Assembly: GCA_009760855.2 (NCBI GenBank)
Contig: WPIO01000004.1
Coordinates: forward strand, 6,214,501 to 6,278,500
Length of the DNA stretch: 64,000 bases
Origin: Cristatella mucedo
Taxonomy: Eukaryota > Bryozoa > Phylactolaemata > Cristatellidae
Direction of reading: 5' to 3'
The notes under the pieces were generated by a model. It saw only the letters and a program-made list of their open reading frames with translations, searched no databases and was not told where the DNA came from. Both the position numbers and the translations under genes were made by a program. Below, piece after piece: positions 48,145-59,530 of this stretch; position 1 is the stretch's first letter, and each line of letters starts with the position of its first letter.

Positions 48145-50290
48145 ATATATATATATATATATTTAATTCATTTGTATAGCACCCTAAGAGAACTTAATCT
48201 CTATTCAGGTGCTTCACGTATGCCGCGGGGCTCGAGCACACGACCTCGGCCAGACCCTGGTCCTCGGGGCGAGCATCTTAAATACTGTGCCAGCACCAGC
48301 AGCCAAAGTAGGGGAGGCCCATACTGCTAGGCTGGAGCTCAGCTTATCAAGGCAGTAGCAAGAGAATAAAGGGATCTAAAAGCGAGCGAGTTGTGACGGC
48401 ATCTTCAATTCGATGTACTGCCTGACAGGTACCCAGAGCAGTTTAGTGTGAAGTCAGTTTAGGCAATGGCAGTTGGTGTCCTAATGTAAGCAAACCTGAA
48501 TGTTTGCCATTTTAGGTCAGTGAAAGTTGACAAGCTTGGCTGTTCTGCTGGTGGTAAAGGGCACCCAGATTCCATGGATAACTACTGGAGATGTGCTGGC
48601 CGAGCAAATTGGGAGGGTTAGGCATTCAAATTTCCGTGTTTGACTATTTTGGAATTATTACTGAATTAATTTATTATCATTCCATTTGAAAGAGTTGCTG
48701 CAATCAAAGTGCGAATTTCAGCAATACATGCTGCAAAGCTGCTGAGAGAGTTTGAGATGCTGGAAGGCGGAGAATAATCATTAACAAGTGCATCTATGTA
48801 TCGGCTGCATAACAAAGTGTTGACCAGGTCGTGCAAAGAAATTAAATCACCGAGTGGAAGAGTATAAATTGTGCTAAAAGGGCTAAGCTAAAGCGGATCT
48901 ATTAGCAATCTATATACTTTTAAAGTTTAATGGAGACACTTGGTGGCGACATCTACTCTCTTAATTCTCCAAATAAGAGCCACAACTTGAGCTATTGTGG
49001 CACAATGCCTGCGACCCCTAGTGACCCGAGACCCCCGGCTGAAGAAAACAGGAGCTCGAAAAGATTTCGGTGACCAGCGGCATGAAACGCCACCAAGAGA
49101 TTAAGCATGACCAATAGGGAGTCTCAACGAAAGTTATCCTTTCAGAGAAGCTCGTTATGCATTCAAAATTGTGCTGGCTCTGTGGATTGATTAGCTCTGG
49201 CACTTTTTTGAAATTGTTTGCTAGATTTTGAATTTGGATTTAAGTCTTTTATTGGGCTGCCACTATCTCTTCCTAGCTCTTCGAGATGAATGGCATTATA
49301 AAGACTGGTCAAAAGTTTCTTAAATTAGCCTGGACCAGTGTCGAATATTGAGAGAGTGGCTTGACATGATCCTTATTAGAAAAGGCTGCGACAAATTTTA
49401 AAGCCAAATACAAATCTATCATGTTAGTTATGCATGGCAGCTGTAAATCCACGTGACCCACATGGAAAACATTAGGCATGGAAGGTAGAAGGCTAGTCTT
49501 TATAGGCTGGGAGACAAGCTTCGAGATTATGTCAATATTTGCAGACTTAAAGGAAAATATCTAGGTAGAGCAAGGAACAGAGTTTAAAAACTGTCGGGAC
49601 GATTCCATGTTCTGGATGAAATCTTCTAGCTTGTCTATTTTACGGCTAAAGAAGCTAGGCAAATGATCGGCTAGACAGCTGCATTGATCGTCGGTCGAGG
49701 TACTGACCAAGGGGCAGTTTAGGAGATGGCTGTGGTCAAGCTAGCATTTTCGGATTGAACACCAGTGATGCCACTTTGTCTTAATTGAAGCCATACTTAG
49801 AGAGGGTGGATAGGCACACCATACTGCTGCCTTCATATGTAAGTTGATGGACAGTCAGTTTTCTGATACTGTTCGTGCTTTTTGAATCTTGAGCGTAGTA
49901 TTGCTAGCTCGTGCAACTTTTTTAGTAAACCAGGCTATTTTAGTGAAGGCTATCTCGTGCTTAGTCCGTGGAAAAACCTTTCAGATCACCACCAAGCGTC
50001 GTGTTGTAGCTTTTCAGCAGCCAGGAGAGGTCGGGAAGAACTAGGCTCGGTGGAGAAGTAAGGATTTCTTGTGGATTGCATCACTGTCAGAGGTCTCTAA
50101 GTTTCGTAGTGTGCAGATAGTTTTTATACTTAAAGGGGAACACATGCTGCAGATTTCAGTAGATTCCGACGAGCACGATATCAGACGCGAAGGCTTTGTA
50201 AAAAGAGTTTACAGAAGCTGAGTAGAAACTTCGAAAGACCGCTCTTTGTGGGAATCGCGAACGGCCTACAAATTCAGTGAGGAACTGGCC
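48145..50290 (-). mobile_element. LINE family 1, long degenerate copy
   Basis: Begins with TA repeats, TATAGCACCCTAAGAGAACT and TCAGGTGCTTCACGTATGCC (3' block), with SINE-like sequence at about 48215-48300. Segments at 48700-48860, 49180-49250 and 49430-50010 match in order the reverse transcriptase and upstream linker of the copies at 56555 and 61349. No open frame of length survives. It ends about 200 bases before exon 8. Confidence 0.7.
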
Positions 50291-50499
50291 GACAATTGTC
50301 GTTCATCTGCCAATAGTAACTGACCTCATGGTGCGAACGATAGAGAAGCCTTTTCGGATGGCGTTGGTTACAGTCTTGCAGTTGATATGCAATCCGTTAA
50401 TACGTTATATCATTGTTGTATCAAGGCATATTGCTGTTAGGTTTTCTACATCGGTGTCATCATTAGAAGAGATTTGTCGGACAGCCCGTTTATCCATAG

Positions 50500-50657
50500 G
50501 CACTGGCATAGCATGAACACATTCACCCACTACGATGTCGTTGATCAGAAGGGCAACAGAGTTGCCGAAGGACACAAGGCCAGCTTCTGCCTCGAGGATG
50601 TCGAATGCCGGCCAGGAGTTCGAGCAAAGTACAGCTGTCGCGGCTTCGGCGAGCAAG
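50500..50657 (+). CDS. LOXL: LOXL exon 8: copper-binding motif, second part, and LTQ lysine
   Basis: One base (G) completes Met472, then HWHSMNTFTHYDVVDQKGN, RVAEGHKASFCLEDVEC, RPGVRAKYSCRGFGEQ. With exon 7 this gives W-H-A-C-H-M-H-W-H, so the third copper histidine is present. The usual H-Y-H is H-W-H here, a Tyr to Trp change next to the copper ligand. K498 in EGHKASFCLED is the lysine that becomes LTQ. FTHYD and FCLED are near-invariant in the family. It ends CAAG|GTGAGT at 50658, phase 1. The ORF runs on past the donor but without similarity. Confidence 0.96.
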
Positions 50658-52286
50658 GTGAGTTGCCCGAGTCGTCCGAGTCGCACCGCACCACCGGCTG
50701 CCGTGACTGTCGCGGCCCAGAGCAACGACGACTGGCTAAGATGGCTCCTGCAGCTCTGGCTCGAGAGCAATCTGCCATTCAAAGGCTGTCGCAGCTGCTC
50801 TGGCTACCGCAACCTTGTTTGCTGCAGCCACGCCAGAGCGTTTACTGGCACGACAAACCTCTGCTCCTTCGCTGTAGTCAACTGCTAATGGTAGCGCTTG
50901 AGAACTGAAATGACCGTGCAGGAGTTCGCACAGCCTGTCTGATACAAGCGAAAGTTAGCTAACTTAATTGGCAGCGTAGCAGCAGTCGGAGCCGACCAGC
51001 GATGCCGACAGTGGCCTCGTATGAGTGAGGTTAGGTGTTCACAGGCCAGCCTACCGGCCAGCAAGCAGATTTAATTACCTACTCTCGGACGAGGACGAGC
51101 TCGCAGTTGCAGCCAACAATTAAGGTCAAGCTCTTGTTGCCGCATGACTGGGGCCCAGACGAGCGAACACGAGAGTCGCTGACCTGCGTTTCAACGATGT
51201 CCAGAAATGGCTGACACGGATATTAGTTTTTATGCAATCTGCAATCGGTAATTTATAAGAGCTGTCAGTGTGCATAGCGTTAAGAAAGTACGACTAAAGC
51301 TAACGCTAATCACCTGAAGGCAACTGCTTCCGTTTAAGTTTGTTCTAGATCTGCTCGTAAGCAAAGCCCTAAAAAATCTTTCAAGTTGTTCAAGTAGTCT
51401 GTCAAGACTGCTACACTGTTGCCTACGATTCACTCGAATGTAGACTCTGGTGGTTGGTTTAGCCTGGCGAAGAGAGAGTGGCATCGCCAGACGTTCATAA
51501 GCCAACCGGGCCCTACGGATTAGAGCTGGAAACTCGTAGAGCTGTTTTGGTTGCCAAGCATCCAACAAATGCAATGCTGAAACCATTGATGGTGACATAT
51601 TATTTTATAATGTGTTGACAGACAAGAGTGACTCCATAGCCATTGTAGTTTTGACCATCCATTCGACTTTTTAGCTGGCCAGCAACTAAGAGAAGCCTGA
51701 AACATCAGCACTCTAAGAACAGCATAGCCAATAACATTTCTAGGCGTGCCTACGTGATAATGTTGATTTGAACAATGGCTCATTGCTTAGAAGAAAAGGT
51801 CTCCTGAATTAGGCGGCTGATGATGTTGACCAGCATAGGAGCTCACATTTCCGGTCAGTTTTGTAGTAGGCAAGGATGTCTACCTCAGTGCACATCCTCC
51901 TTTGGCTCGCACAGGCTGATGATGAGAACTGTGCAAATGCGGACATAATCGCGTGACAGTTTTTTTTATTAGAGCATACCTTTTCAGCTCTCACGGGGTC
52001 CTATTTGCTGCTTGCAGTAGAGTGCACATGCAGGCTAAGCTGCTGGGCTTTGATTTGGCTACCAGTCGGAGGTCAAGTAAATAGTTAAAATTATATTCAG
52101 TGTTGTAGTTAAAATAGGCCAGCAGCAGGCATGTGCTGAACTAACATCTAGCATGTACATGCGGTATAATGGCCACTTGTTCAGTGGTCCACTGCTGCAT
52201 TTCTCGTGCATTTCCATGTGAAAGCAGCAGAAATCGCTGAAGAGTTACTTTCGCTGTCAGCATAACGTTCGTCTCATTTGGCCCAG
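50658..52286 (+). other. LOXL intron between exons 8 and 9
   Basis: This 1.6 kb intron starts GTGAGT and ends TTTGGCCCAG. I see no coding exon, recognisable transposon or long simple repeat in it. Confidence 0.8.
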
Positions 52287-52381
52287 GGATCTCAGTCGGT
52301 TGTGCGGATGTGTACAAGCAGGACATCGACTGCCAGTGGATCGACATCACCGACCTGAAACCCGGAACCTACGTATTTAAG
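52287..52381 (+). CDS. LOXL: LOXL exon 9: LTQ tyrosine segment
   Basis: GG joins the carried G to make Gly525, then [31 protein letters not shown]. Human LOXL2 has GCWDMYRHDIDCQWVDITD at the same place. Y534 is the tyrosine that crosslinks to K498; the 36-residue spacing equals that of human LOXL2 (K653/Y689). DIDCQW.DITD is the most conserved block of the family. The exon ends in phase 0 at AAG|GTTTGT (52382), an acceptable but not strong donor. Confidence 0.96.
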
Positions 52382-52595
52382 GTTTGTAGTCATTTTCCGC
52401 AAGAAATTCGTATACTTTGTCGTGTAGCATGTTTGAATGACTTTGTTCTCAAGTACTATTATTTCACCACTGCTGCCCATAACTCATCTGCTCATACTCT
52501 ATTTTTCAAAATTGTGGTGAAGTTAACGATGTCTTGTTCATATTGAATCCTTCGTGGTATATTTACAGTGCTGAGATGCTACTTCCATTCGAATC

Positions 52596-52790
52596 ACTTC
52601 CCCGAGTGCCATCCTGACTTTGCTATGCTTCTCAGTTTCTCTTCGTTTCGTGAGATGAAGTCTGTTGGTACTTACCCCTACCGAACACCGCTTAGGCTGT
52701 CAGTGTTCTATAGAAAACTCTCCTGCGTAATACCCACTTAGCCTTGTTGGCATTACGGAGTTACAAACTGAGATTCATTTGATTACATTA
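52596..52790 (+). mobile_element. LINE family 2, 3' end, sense, degraded
   Basis: TTGCTATGCTTCTCAGTTTC, GAGATGAAGTCTGTTGGTAC, AAAACTCTCCTGCGTAATAC and ACGGAGTTACAAACTGAGAT match the tail at 33698-33975 with many changes. Confidence 0.75.
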
Positions 52791-53201
52791 TGCAGTACTA
52801 TTTTGATATTACAACCATGGTGATTATCAAATGGAGGAAGAGATGATTTGTCGATTTGCACGTGTAGCTGTAATATCAACACTCAGTAGTTGAAAATTGA
52901 TTTGCTAAAACTGCACAAGATTGCGAACTTATTCAAGGGTTACAATCGCAGTTCCACAGCACGCTTCCTGCACCCTTTCTCGGCCCAATTTTATGTCACC
53001 TGAAGTGACCACATGTGCTTCCGGCGCTGAGCTGGCCCATTGGAATGCTGCCAGAATGCTGCGGCTGCCCTTGGTAAACGATCGGGATTCAAGAACCTGA
53101 CCATGATTATTCGCAGGGGGGGGGTGCCTGCTATATGCTATGTGCAATATCAATGCAAAGCTATGTGGAATATAAATTTAAAGACGATGTACATTCTGAA
53201 T

Positions 53202-53370
53202 TGTGAGCCGTGATGGCGCACATTATGGCAGTTACTTTTCACTACCTCGGATCCGAAGTCGTGGATTCGAATCCTGCGGCGAGTAACCCTAATTGCCACT
53301 GCATGCGGTGGTGATAGCCGTAAAGGCTCTTCGCTAAGCAAAAAAGGCTGTTAAATCAGCTAGTATTTTT
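53202..53370 (+). mobile_element. tRNA-derived SINE, tandem copy 1
   Basis: Starts GTGAGCCGTGATGGCGCAC, has a B box GGATTCGAATCC at 53263-53274, GGCGAGTAACCCTAATTGC, then a hairpin core ATAGCCGTAAAGGCTCTTCG and a tail GGCTGTTAAATCAGCTAG. The polymerase III-like layout supports tRNA origin; it is not a tRNA gene because the cloverleaf does not close. Confidence 0.82.
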
Positions 53371-53525
53371 GGTGAGCCGTGATGGCATACTTGGTAAGGC
53401 GGTTGCTTTCTGTGGGTTCGATTCCTGCGGTGGGCGATCCTTGATCGCTGTTGCAAGCCGTTGGGATAGCCGTGAAGGCCCTTCTGTCGCTAAACAAAAG
53501 AGGCTGTTTAATCGGCTAGAATTTA
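53371..53525 (+). mobile_element. tRNA-derived SINE, tandem copy 2
   Basis: GTGAGCCGTGATGGCATAC, A-box-like TTGGTAAGGCGG, B box GGTTCGATTCC at 53415-53425, GGGCGATCCTTGATCGCTG, core ATAGCCGTGAAGGCCCTTC and tail GGCTGTTTAATCGGCTAG. It starts 170 bases after copy 1, and both end in the same tail. Confidence 0.85.
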
Positions 53526-53699
53526 TTTACGTTCCGAACGCAATGTCTTTATGCTCCGAACACGTAACTCAACCTATTCGATACCCGGCACCGATGAATT
53601 AATTTTACAAAATTTAGCCCAATTTTGAAAAATACGTTTTCATTTTCCATCAAAGACAAACTGGGCACGATTCATCAAGTACTCTAAGCTTGGCAGTGG

Positions 53700-54070
53700 G
53701 CAGGGGGCAGTGGGGCCGGCTCACCAAGCCGATCAGAGGACACTTGCAACAGGCCGCCTTCCAAAGCAAAAGTTAAGGTTTTCTTTGATTTCTCGCGGGT
53801 GCAAGCTAACGCTGCCGAAGCTCGTCCGAAACGTCGCATGCGACAAACTGTACCACATCAACAGACTAAAGAAGCAGGGAGGGGGGTGTTTGCGCTGTCA
53901 AAGCTCAGTGCATTCATCACCCATAGTAAGGTCAAAACCAGAAAGAGACTGAACGTGAAATTCGAGCACTTCACGACCCAGGTCGCGGTATGGAATCCTT
54001 GCTCCCCCCACAGTAGGCCCGGCCCACCAGCTAGGAAGGGGTTATTACGAGGCCAGTGGATACTCAGGCC
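53700..54070 (+). mobile_element. Possible LTR-retrotransposon remnant (integrase C-terminal end)
   Basis: One plus-strand frame holds GCKLTLPKLVRNVACDKLYHI followed by NRLKK. The YHxNRLK phrase is typical of the end of Ty3/gypsy-type polyproteins. Nothing else of such an element is visible, so this could be chance. Confidence 0.3.
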
Positions 54071-54249
54071 TGTATTGCTATGACACCCTACAATTTACTG
54101 TGATTATCACTAGAATAAGATCGTCCAGCTGTAACTTCATAAAGCCAGGAGAAGAGTAAGCGATTGTGAGTAAGGCGCATTTATTCTTCTGATAGTGACC
54201 CTCGAATAATGGTCCAGGACCAAATGAAAATCATTGTTAATGATAACAA

Positions 54250-55198
54250 TAATAATAATAATAATAATACGCTGACATAATGCCCTCAGAGAACTCAATC
54301 TCTCGCTAGGCACTTGACATTTGCTGTAAAGGTAGTGCGATCGAATGGTTAGTGTTAGATAAACAATAAACTCAATAAACAACAAGAAAACATGGTTAGG
54401 GGTTGCACATACAGGGTCAGCATGCAAGTGTGGTTAGTGGCAGCGTGCACAGAGTCAGCACGCATCAGCACATAAAGGACGAGTCACAAGGAAGCCCTAA
54501 ATGCTGTGATATGTAAATGCATTTTTAGTTTCATTTGAAATGTGGACGAGTCAGGGGATGCCGTGACGAAAGTCGGGAGTGAGCTCCAGGCCTTGGGAGC
54601 ATACGAACTAAAGGCACGGTCTCCAGAGCGTTTGAGATTGGTACAAGTTGTGGGTAAGCAGTTAGATTCGGAAAAGCGGATGGTACGATGCTTGTCCTGG
54701 TGGGGGAGTAGATCTAGTAGGTAGGTTGGAGCCAAGGAATGAAGGGACCTGACAGTGAGTGACACGGCCTTGAAGTCACTACAACGCTTGACTGGGAGCA
54801 AGTGCAAGTTGGCGAGAAGTGGTTTGATATGGAAACAGCAATGTTCACAACAAACAAGCCTAGCTGCAGAGTTTTGCACGAACTGTAAGCGCCTGATTGC
54901 ACATGCCGGTACGCCAGCAAGCAGTGAGCTACAGAAGTCAAGACGGATGACACAAATGCATGAATCAATTTAGATGTGCTATCCTTGTCTAAACAAGCCC
55001 GAATTTTAGCAACATTGTGTAGCTGAAAGTAGGCAGACTTGCCTGTGGAGCTGATGTGGTCGTCTAATGAAAGTTAACTTTGGGGCATGCCTCCTAGATT
55101 TCGTGCAGATTCAAGAGGAGATGCTGGCAGAGCCGATTCTGAGCGTCAGCCTTCCCAGTTTACGAATCATACTTAGTTTGACCATAAATAGTAAGTTG
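54250..55198 (-). mobile_element. LINE family 1, 3' part
   Basis: TAA triplets, AATGCCCTCAGAGAACTCAA, TCTCGCTAGGCACTTGAC, then the 3' untranslated part and minus-strand coding: QNSAARLVCCEHCCFHIKPL, LRSLHSLAPTYLLDLLPHQD and DRAFSSYAPKAWSSLPTF. The frame is open for 131 codons (54484-54879). It is split from its upstream continuation (55625-55800) by a family 2 insertion. Confidence 0.88.
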
Positions 55199-55625
55199 GA
55201 TGTAATGTAATGTAATGTATCTCCGTCAGTAACTCCACAAAGTCAAAAAGACCATGTGGGTGTTACGCAGGAGAGTTTTGTATAGCGCACTCACAGCCTA
55301 AGCAGCTTTCGGTACACATTCGGTAGCCAACAGACTTCGTCTCACGCAACAAAGAGAAAGTGGGAAGCATAGCAGAGTTAGGAGAACAGTTGAGGTAGTG
55401 AGTAGCATAGAAGTAGCAGTTCAGGACCGCTGAAAAATATGTGCAATAGTCGGCAGTTGGAGAGTAGATGTCGTTGCGCAAGAATTGTGGAAGCGAGTTC
55501 CACAGTCTAGGACCTGCAGAGCTAAAGCTTCTGTCGCCAACGGTCTTTAAGCGGAGGAATGGAACAGCTAATTTATTGTCCACACAGGACCTGGGGGTGC
55601 GAACAGGCTGAAACTGATGCAGCTA
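55199..55625 (-). mobile_element. LINE family 2 inserted inside family 1
   Basis: Begins at a (TGTAA)n-type tail (55199-55219), then CTCCGTCAGTAACTCCACAA and onwards to CTGAAACTGATGCAGC. Minus-strand frame: [36 protein letters not shown]. On both sides the sequence belongs to the same family 1 element. Confidence 0.85.
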
Positions 55626-55800
55626 TTTATATATTACATTTAAGAAAGTTTGCTGCCATCCATGTGCAGATTTCATCAATACATGCACCAAGGGAGTTGA
55701 GAGAATTTGACGTGCTGGAGGACTAGGGGGGATCAAAGCAAAGATACAACTGAGTGTCATCTGCATGGAAGTGAAAGTCTAGATTGTGCTTGGCAAGCAC
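55626..55800 (-). mobile_element. LINE family 1, upstream continuation of the 54250 copy
   Basis: ACATTTAAGAAAGTTTGCTG, CCATCCATGTGCAGATTTCA and GATACAACTGAGTGTCATCT correspond to 15350-15500 of the better copy (around the YxDD region), resuming just where the 54250 part stops. Confidence 0.8.
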
Positions 55801-55942
55801 ATATAGGCAAGGCAGAGCTAGACACAGTCCTTATAAGAGAGGGTCCGAACGATTTCTCTCTGCTAAACTCTTTTGCAGCGAGCTCATCGTTCTTTCTCTT
55901 GGCAACAATAACTTGCTTCTCTTTGATGCAGGAATTTAATTG

Positions 55943-55996
55943 CAGCTCTCTTTCTGTCTCTCTCTGTCTCTCTGTCTCTGTCTCTGTCTCTCTCTG

Positions 55997-56061
<65 letters not shown>

Positions 56062-56072
56062 GTCTCTCTCTG

Positions 56073-56150
<78 letters not shown>
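55943..56150 (+). repeat. (CT)n / (CTGT)n microsatellite
   Basis: CT dinucleotides with CTGT blocks in the first half and purer CT at the end. Confidence 0.97.
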
Positions 56151-56152
<2 letters not shown>

Positions 56153-56554
56153 CCCGGAGACTGGGAATTCGAGCTACTACCATATTTCCTTTGATTTAGC
56201 TGAGAGGCACGGCAGATGCCCAAACGGCTGGATAAATAAGTAGGAAGGATATGGCAACTACAATACCGGAGTGAAGTTACCTCGCTCGGCTGCTGAAGAG
56301 TCAATAGATTCACTGTACATTAACCCGGTGTACGATATTATTACTATATATTAGAAAGCATATCTTCAAGCAGATGGTCAGCAGTACCCCTCGGTTCAGG
56401 AGCGTTAATTTGTTCGAGAAGATGTTGATTTAGTGTTGCTCCTGATAACTTCATGCACGCATCTGGTACAGCTTCAGTTTTTGATTTAATTTGCCGAATG
56501 CGAAAATTCACCACAAATATAGAGCAGGCTAATTTGAATACCCTCCGGGAAACA

Positions 56555-59040
56555 TATTAATGTTACATTTCTATAGAGTCCTCATATAATTTAGATTCTT
56601 TCTAGGCACTTTAGATGTGCTGTAAAGGAAGCACGGTCGTACGACTAATGTTAGAATGCACAATGTCAGCAAACATAACATGGTTAGATGTTACATGCAC
56701 CAGGTCAGAATGCTAGCATGGTTAGTGGCAGCATGCACAGTATCAGCAAGCACAAGCACATGAAGGATGAATCACAATTAGCTAAGCAATGCTGCTGTAA
56801 ATTTATGCGTTTTTAGCTTCTTTTTAGTTGCCGTCAAGTAAGGCGATGTCGTGACCTTAGTCGAAAGTGCATTCCAGGCTTTGTGAGCGTATAAGCTAAA
56901 GGTGCGGTCACCAGAGGATTTGAGGCTTGTACGAAGTGTAGATAAACGAACGATTCGATTGAGAAAAGCAGTGATATGACGCTTAGCCCGATGGGTGAGT
57001 AAATCTGATACGTAAGCTCTAGCTAGAGAATTAAGGGACGTAAAAGTGAGTGACGAAACCTTGAAGTCGTTATATTGCAAGATAGGGAGTGAGCACAGAT
57101 CGGCAGGAAGTGGTGTGCTGTGACAACTGTAGTGCTCGCAACAGACAAGCCCAACTGTAGCATTTTTTGCTAGCTGTAAGTGTAGCTGTAAGTTGCTCAA
57201 GCCGGTCGACCAGCAAGCAAAGAGTTGCAGAAGTCAAGACAAGATGTTGCAAATGCATAGACCTGATGTAATATCACTGTCCAAGGAAGCCTGCATTTTA
57301 GCAATAGTAAGTTGCTGAAAGTAGGAAGACTTTACTGTGGAGCTGATGTGGTCATCTAGCCCGAGGTTACTTTAAAACAGGACAGCTAGATTTCGTGCAT
57401 ATACAACCTGAGATATGCTGGCTGAGCGATTTTGAATGTTAAGCTTTCCAATTCGGAGCCTCACTTGGTTTGCCCATAACTAGTAAGTGGGTTTCTTAGA
57501 TAGGAACTTTAGAAGGAAGATTGGACCAAAGCTTCTCATGTTTCCTTGGTCTAACGATGCTTTCTTAATTAGTGGCCTAACAGCAGCCTTTTTTGAAAGA
57601 GACAGAGACATGTCCTATGGTTAAGCAAATATTCATAATGTTACTTATGCATTGCAGTAGCAGATCTATGCATCTTAGATGTGGGAAAGTGAGTACAGGG
57701 CCTAGAGAACTAGTAGTCTTCTTAGATTAGGGGATATATTTAAGGATGAGGTCACTCGTGACCTAATTGAATGTAGACATTGAGGTGTTGCACGGAATTG
57801 ATGGAAGAGAGTACTAAGGCTGTCATTGAGAGACAAGAGTCCAGACGGGATGTGGCTACCTCAGGATTGAACTCTCTGATCTTTACTATCTTGCTGAAAA
57901 AGTAGCTAGATAAGCGATCTGTGAGATCGCTGCATCTGTGAGATCCCGAGGTAAGGAGCTAACCTTGGAGTGGTTAAGGAGATGGTCAATCGCAGACGTA
58001 ATGATTTTTGGATTTTGCATCCGTGATTCAAAAAATATTTAAATAGAAGCTCTACTCCACCTTAGCTAGGATGGATTGGTATGATCTGCAGTCAACCTCA
58101 TATTCTGGTCACATGGACAGTCAGTCTTGTTTTTTGTATGCTTTCTTAAGCTGGAGCTTAGTAGACCTAGCTAGTTTAATGTTTACTGGAAACCACAAAC
58201 CATCTTGGCGAGGGCACAGAGTGCGGTTAGTCTGAGGTGCAAACTTATCGAGCATGCCAGCTAGTGTCTTTTTGCAGCAGTCTACCAAGTTTGACAAGTC
58301 AGATTAGGGATTGAGCTGCAGGGACAAAAAAGGTATTATCTCTCACTGACAGACTCGATGTCTAGGATCTTGAGGTTTCACAATTCACAGGTGACTTTAG
58401 ATGTGGAAGAGGGCACACACTGTAGGCTGAATGAGATCCGCATGTGGTCAGATAAGCAAAATTTTGTAATGATAGGAGAGCATAGCATACAGGTGTAGGA
58501 GAAACGTTTGTCGAGTGTGTGATCCTTGCAGCGAGTAGGGTCATTTACATGAGCCACAGGATAAAATGAGTCAGTCAGTGCAAGAAATTTGGTGCTAAGG
58601 TTGGCCGATAAGTTAGACAAGGAATGTTAAATTCATCTAAAATGAGGACAGATTTATTTCTTTTACATGGAATCAAAATGAAATTAGAGAAATATGACAT
58701 CAAGGAGAGCTTGGTACCTAGGGGGGGCGATAGATCACTGCCATCATTGCCAGCTTACTGTTAGATTAACTCAGAACAAGAGATTCGAAAGACTGCTTCT
58801 AGAGAACTGCAAACGGTTTGAAATCGCGGAGGAACGTGAGACAATGGTGACTCCTCCAGCTTTGATTGATTTAGGGCTTTGACAGAAGAAGCATCCTATA
58901 GGGGTTGTGTCGGTTTCGGTCGGAGGTCATCGATCACTGCCAGGTCTCAAGCAAAGGTCAAAGCGAACAGGCTAATGCTGCTTTCAGTAATCATGCCACT
59001 TATTATCAGGGGTTCATTGCAGATTTATCTATAATAACAA
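56555..59040 (-). mobile_element. LINE family 1, long copy with reverse transcriptase and endonuclease remains
   Basis: 3' block at 56570-56630; minus-strand C-terminal frame 56778-57200 (KNATVGLVCCEHYSCHSTPL, DRTFSLYAHKAWNALS). Decayed RT and linker 57300-58300. Minus-strand frames at 58362-58620 (FLALTDSFYPVAHVNDPTRC) fit the apurinic-type endonuclease region, matching 63118-63471. Many frame breaks. About 2.5 kb, ending roughly 490 bases before exon 10. Confidence 0.8.
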
Positions 59041-59530
59041 AGAGAAGCACTTTGATGGGCCGCCGGTGTTATAGAAAGCCTCATGACCGGTATAATTCAC
59101 AACAGTACTTGAGGGTGATCCTGCATTGTTACTCGAGACAATGCTGCAAATACCAAGCAAGTGATTCCTACAGCCGCGGCCCTCGACATGGTTTTGTTTG
59201 TGTTTTCTTTCGTGGGGCACGTGAAAACAGGCCAAGTTTATTACTTGCAGGCTGCTGTTTGCATTGGAAGAACTTGCATTGTAGGGCATGGTGGACAGAT
59301 AATCTGCGCATTGTATATAAAAAAAAGTTCTCATTGAATACTTATTTAATTACACGAACCCATAATTTTCATTGTCGCTTAAGAAGCAATGCCGTGTGGA
59401 ACACACACCACTGCAGTATCGATCGAGTAGGCAATAATTCTTCAAGGTTTCAATTTGTACAGTATCAGTCAAGCCGGCAGTAATACCTATCGCCGGCAGC
59501 ACTTTGACTCACACCATCTTTCCTTTGCAG
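59041..59530 (+). other. Intron end before exon 10
   Basis: Open frames occur here but have no similarity I recognise. The last 30 bases form the acceptor of exon 10. Confidence 0.5.

Larger units (their letters stand above)
45182..50499 (+). other. LOXL intron between exons 7 and 8
   Basis: This 5.3 kb intron starts GTAAGT and ends TATCCATAG. Contents: decayed antisense LINE family 1 (about 45960-46320), a sense LINE family 1 fragment (about 46750-47300), an antisense SINE (47310-47402) and a degenerate antisense LINE family 1 copy spanning about 48145-50290. It stops roughly 200 bases before exon 8. No exon seen in 45200-45950 or 47420-48140. Confidence 0.8.
52382..59530 (+). other. LOXL last intron
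   Basis: This 7.1 kb intron starts GTTTGT and ends TTTCCTTTGCAG. Contents: sense LINE family 2 3' end (52596-52790), two SINEs in tandem (53202-53525), a possible LTR-element remnant (53700-54070), antisense LINE family 1 (54250-55800) interrupted by antisense family 2 (55199-55625), a CT array (55943-56150) and a larger antisense LINE family 1 copy (56555-59040). The interval 52800-53190 shows nothing clear. Confidence 0.8.

Noticed and set aside
50405-50908. Frames overlapping exon 8 on both strands, and the + frame running on past 50657
   Set aside because: LOX similarity stops exactly at the donor at 50658, and exon 9 resumes it in phase, so the extension is intron.
53202-53525. Possible tRNA genes because of clear B boxes
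   Set aside because: Acceptor and anticodon stems do not form, and the sequences share a non-tRNA 3' half with other dispersed copies, so they are SINEs.
58905-59483. 192-codon open frame just before exon 10
   Set aside because: Its first part overlaps the upstream end of a minus-strand LINE copy, and the rest has no similarity I recognise. It does not join exon 10 in phase with a known LOX sequence.
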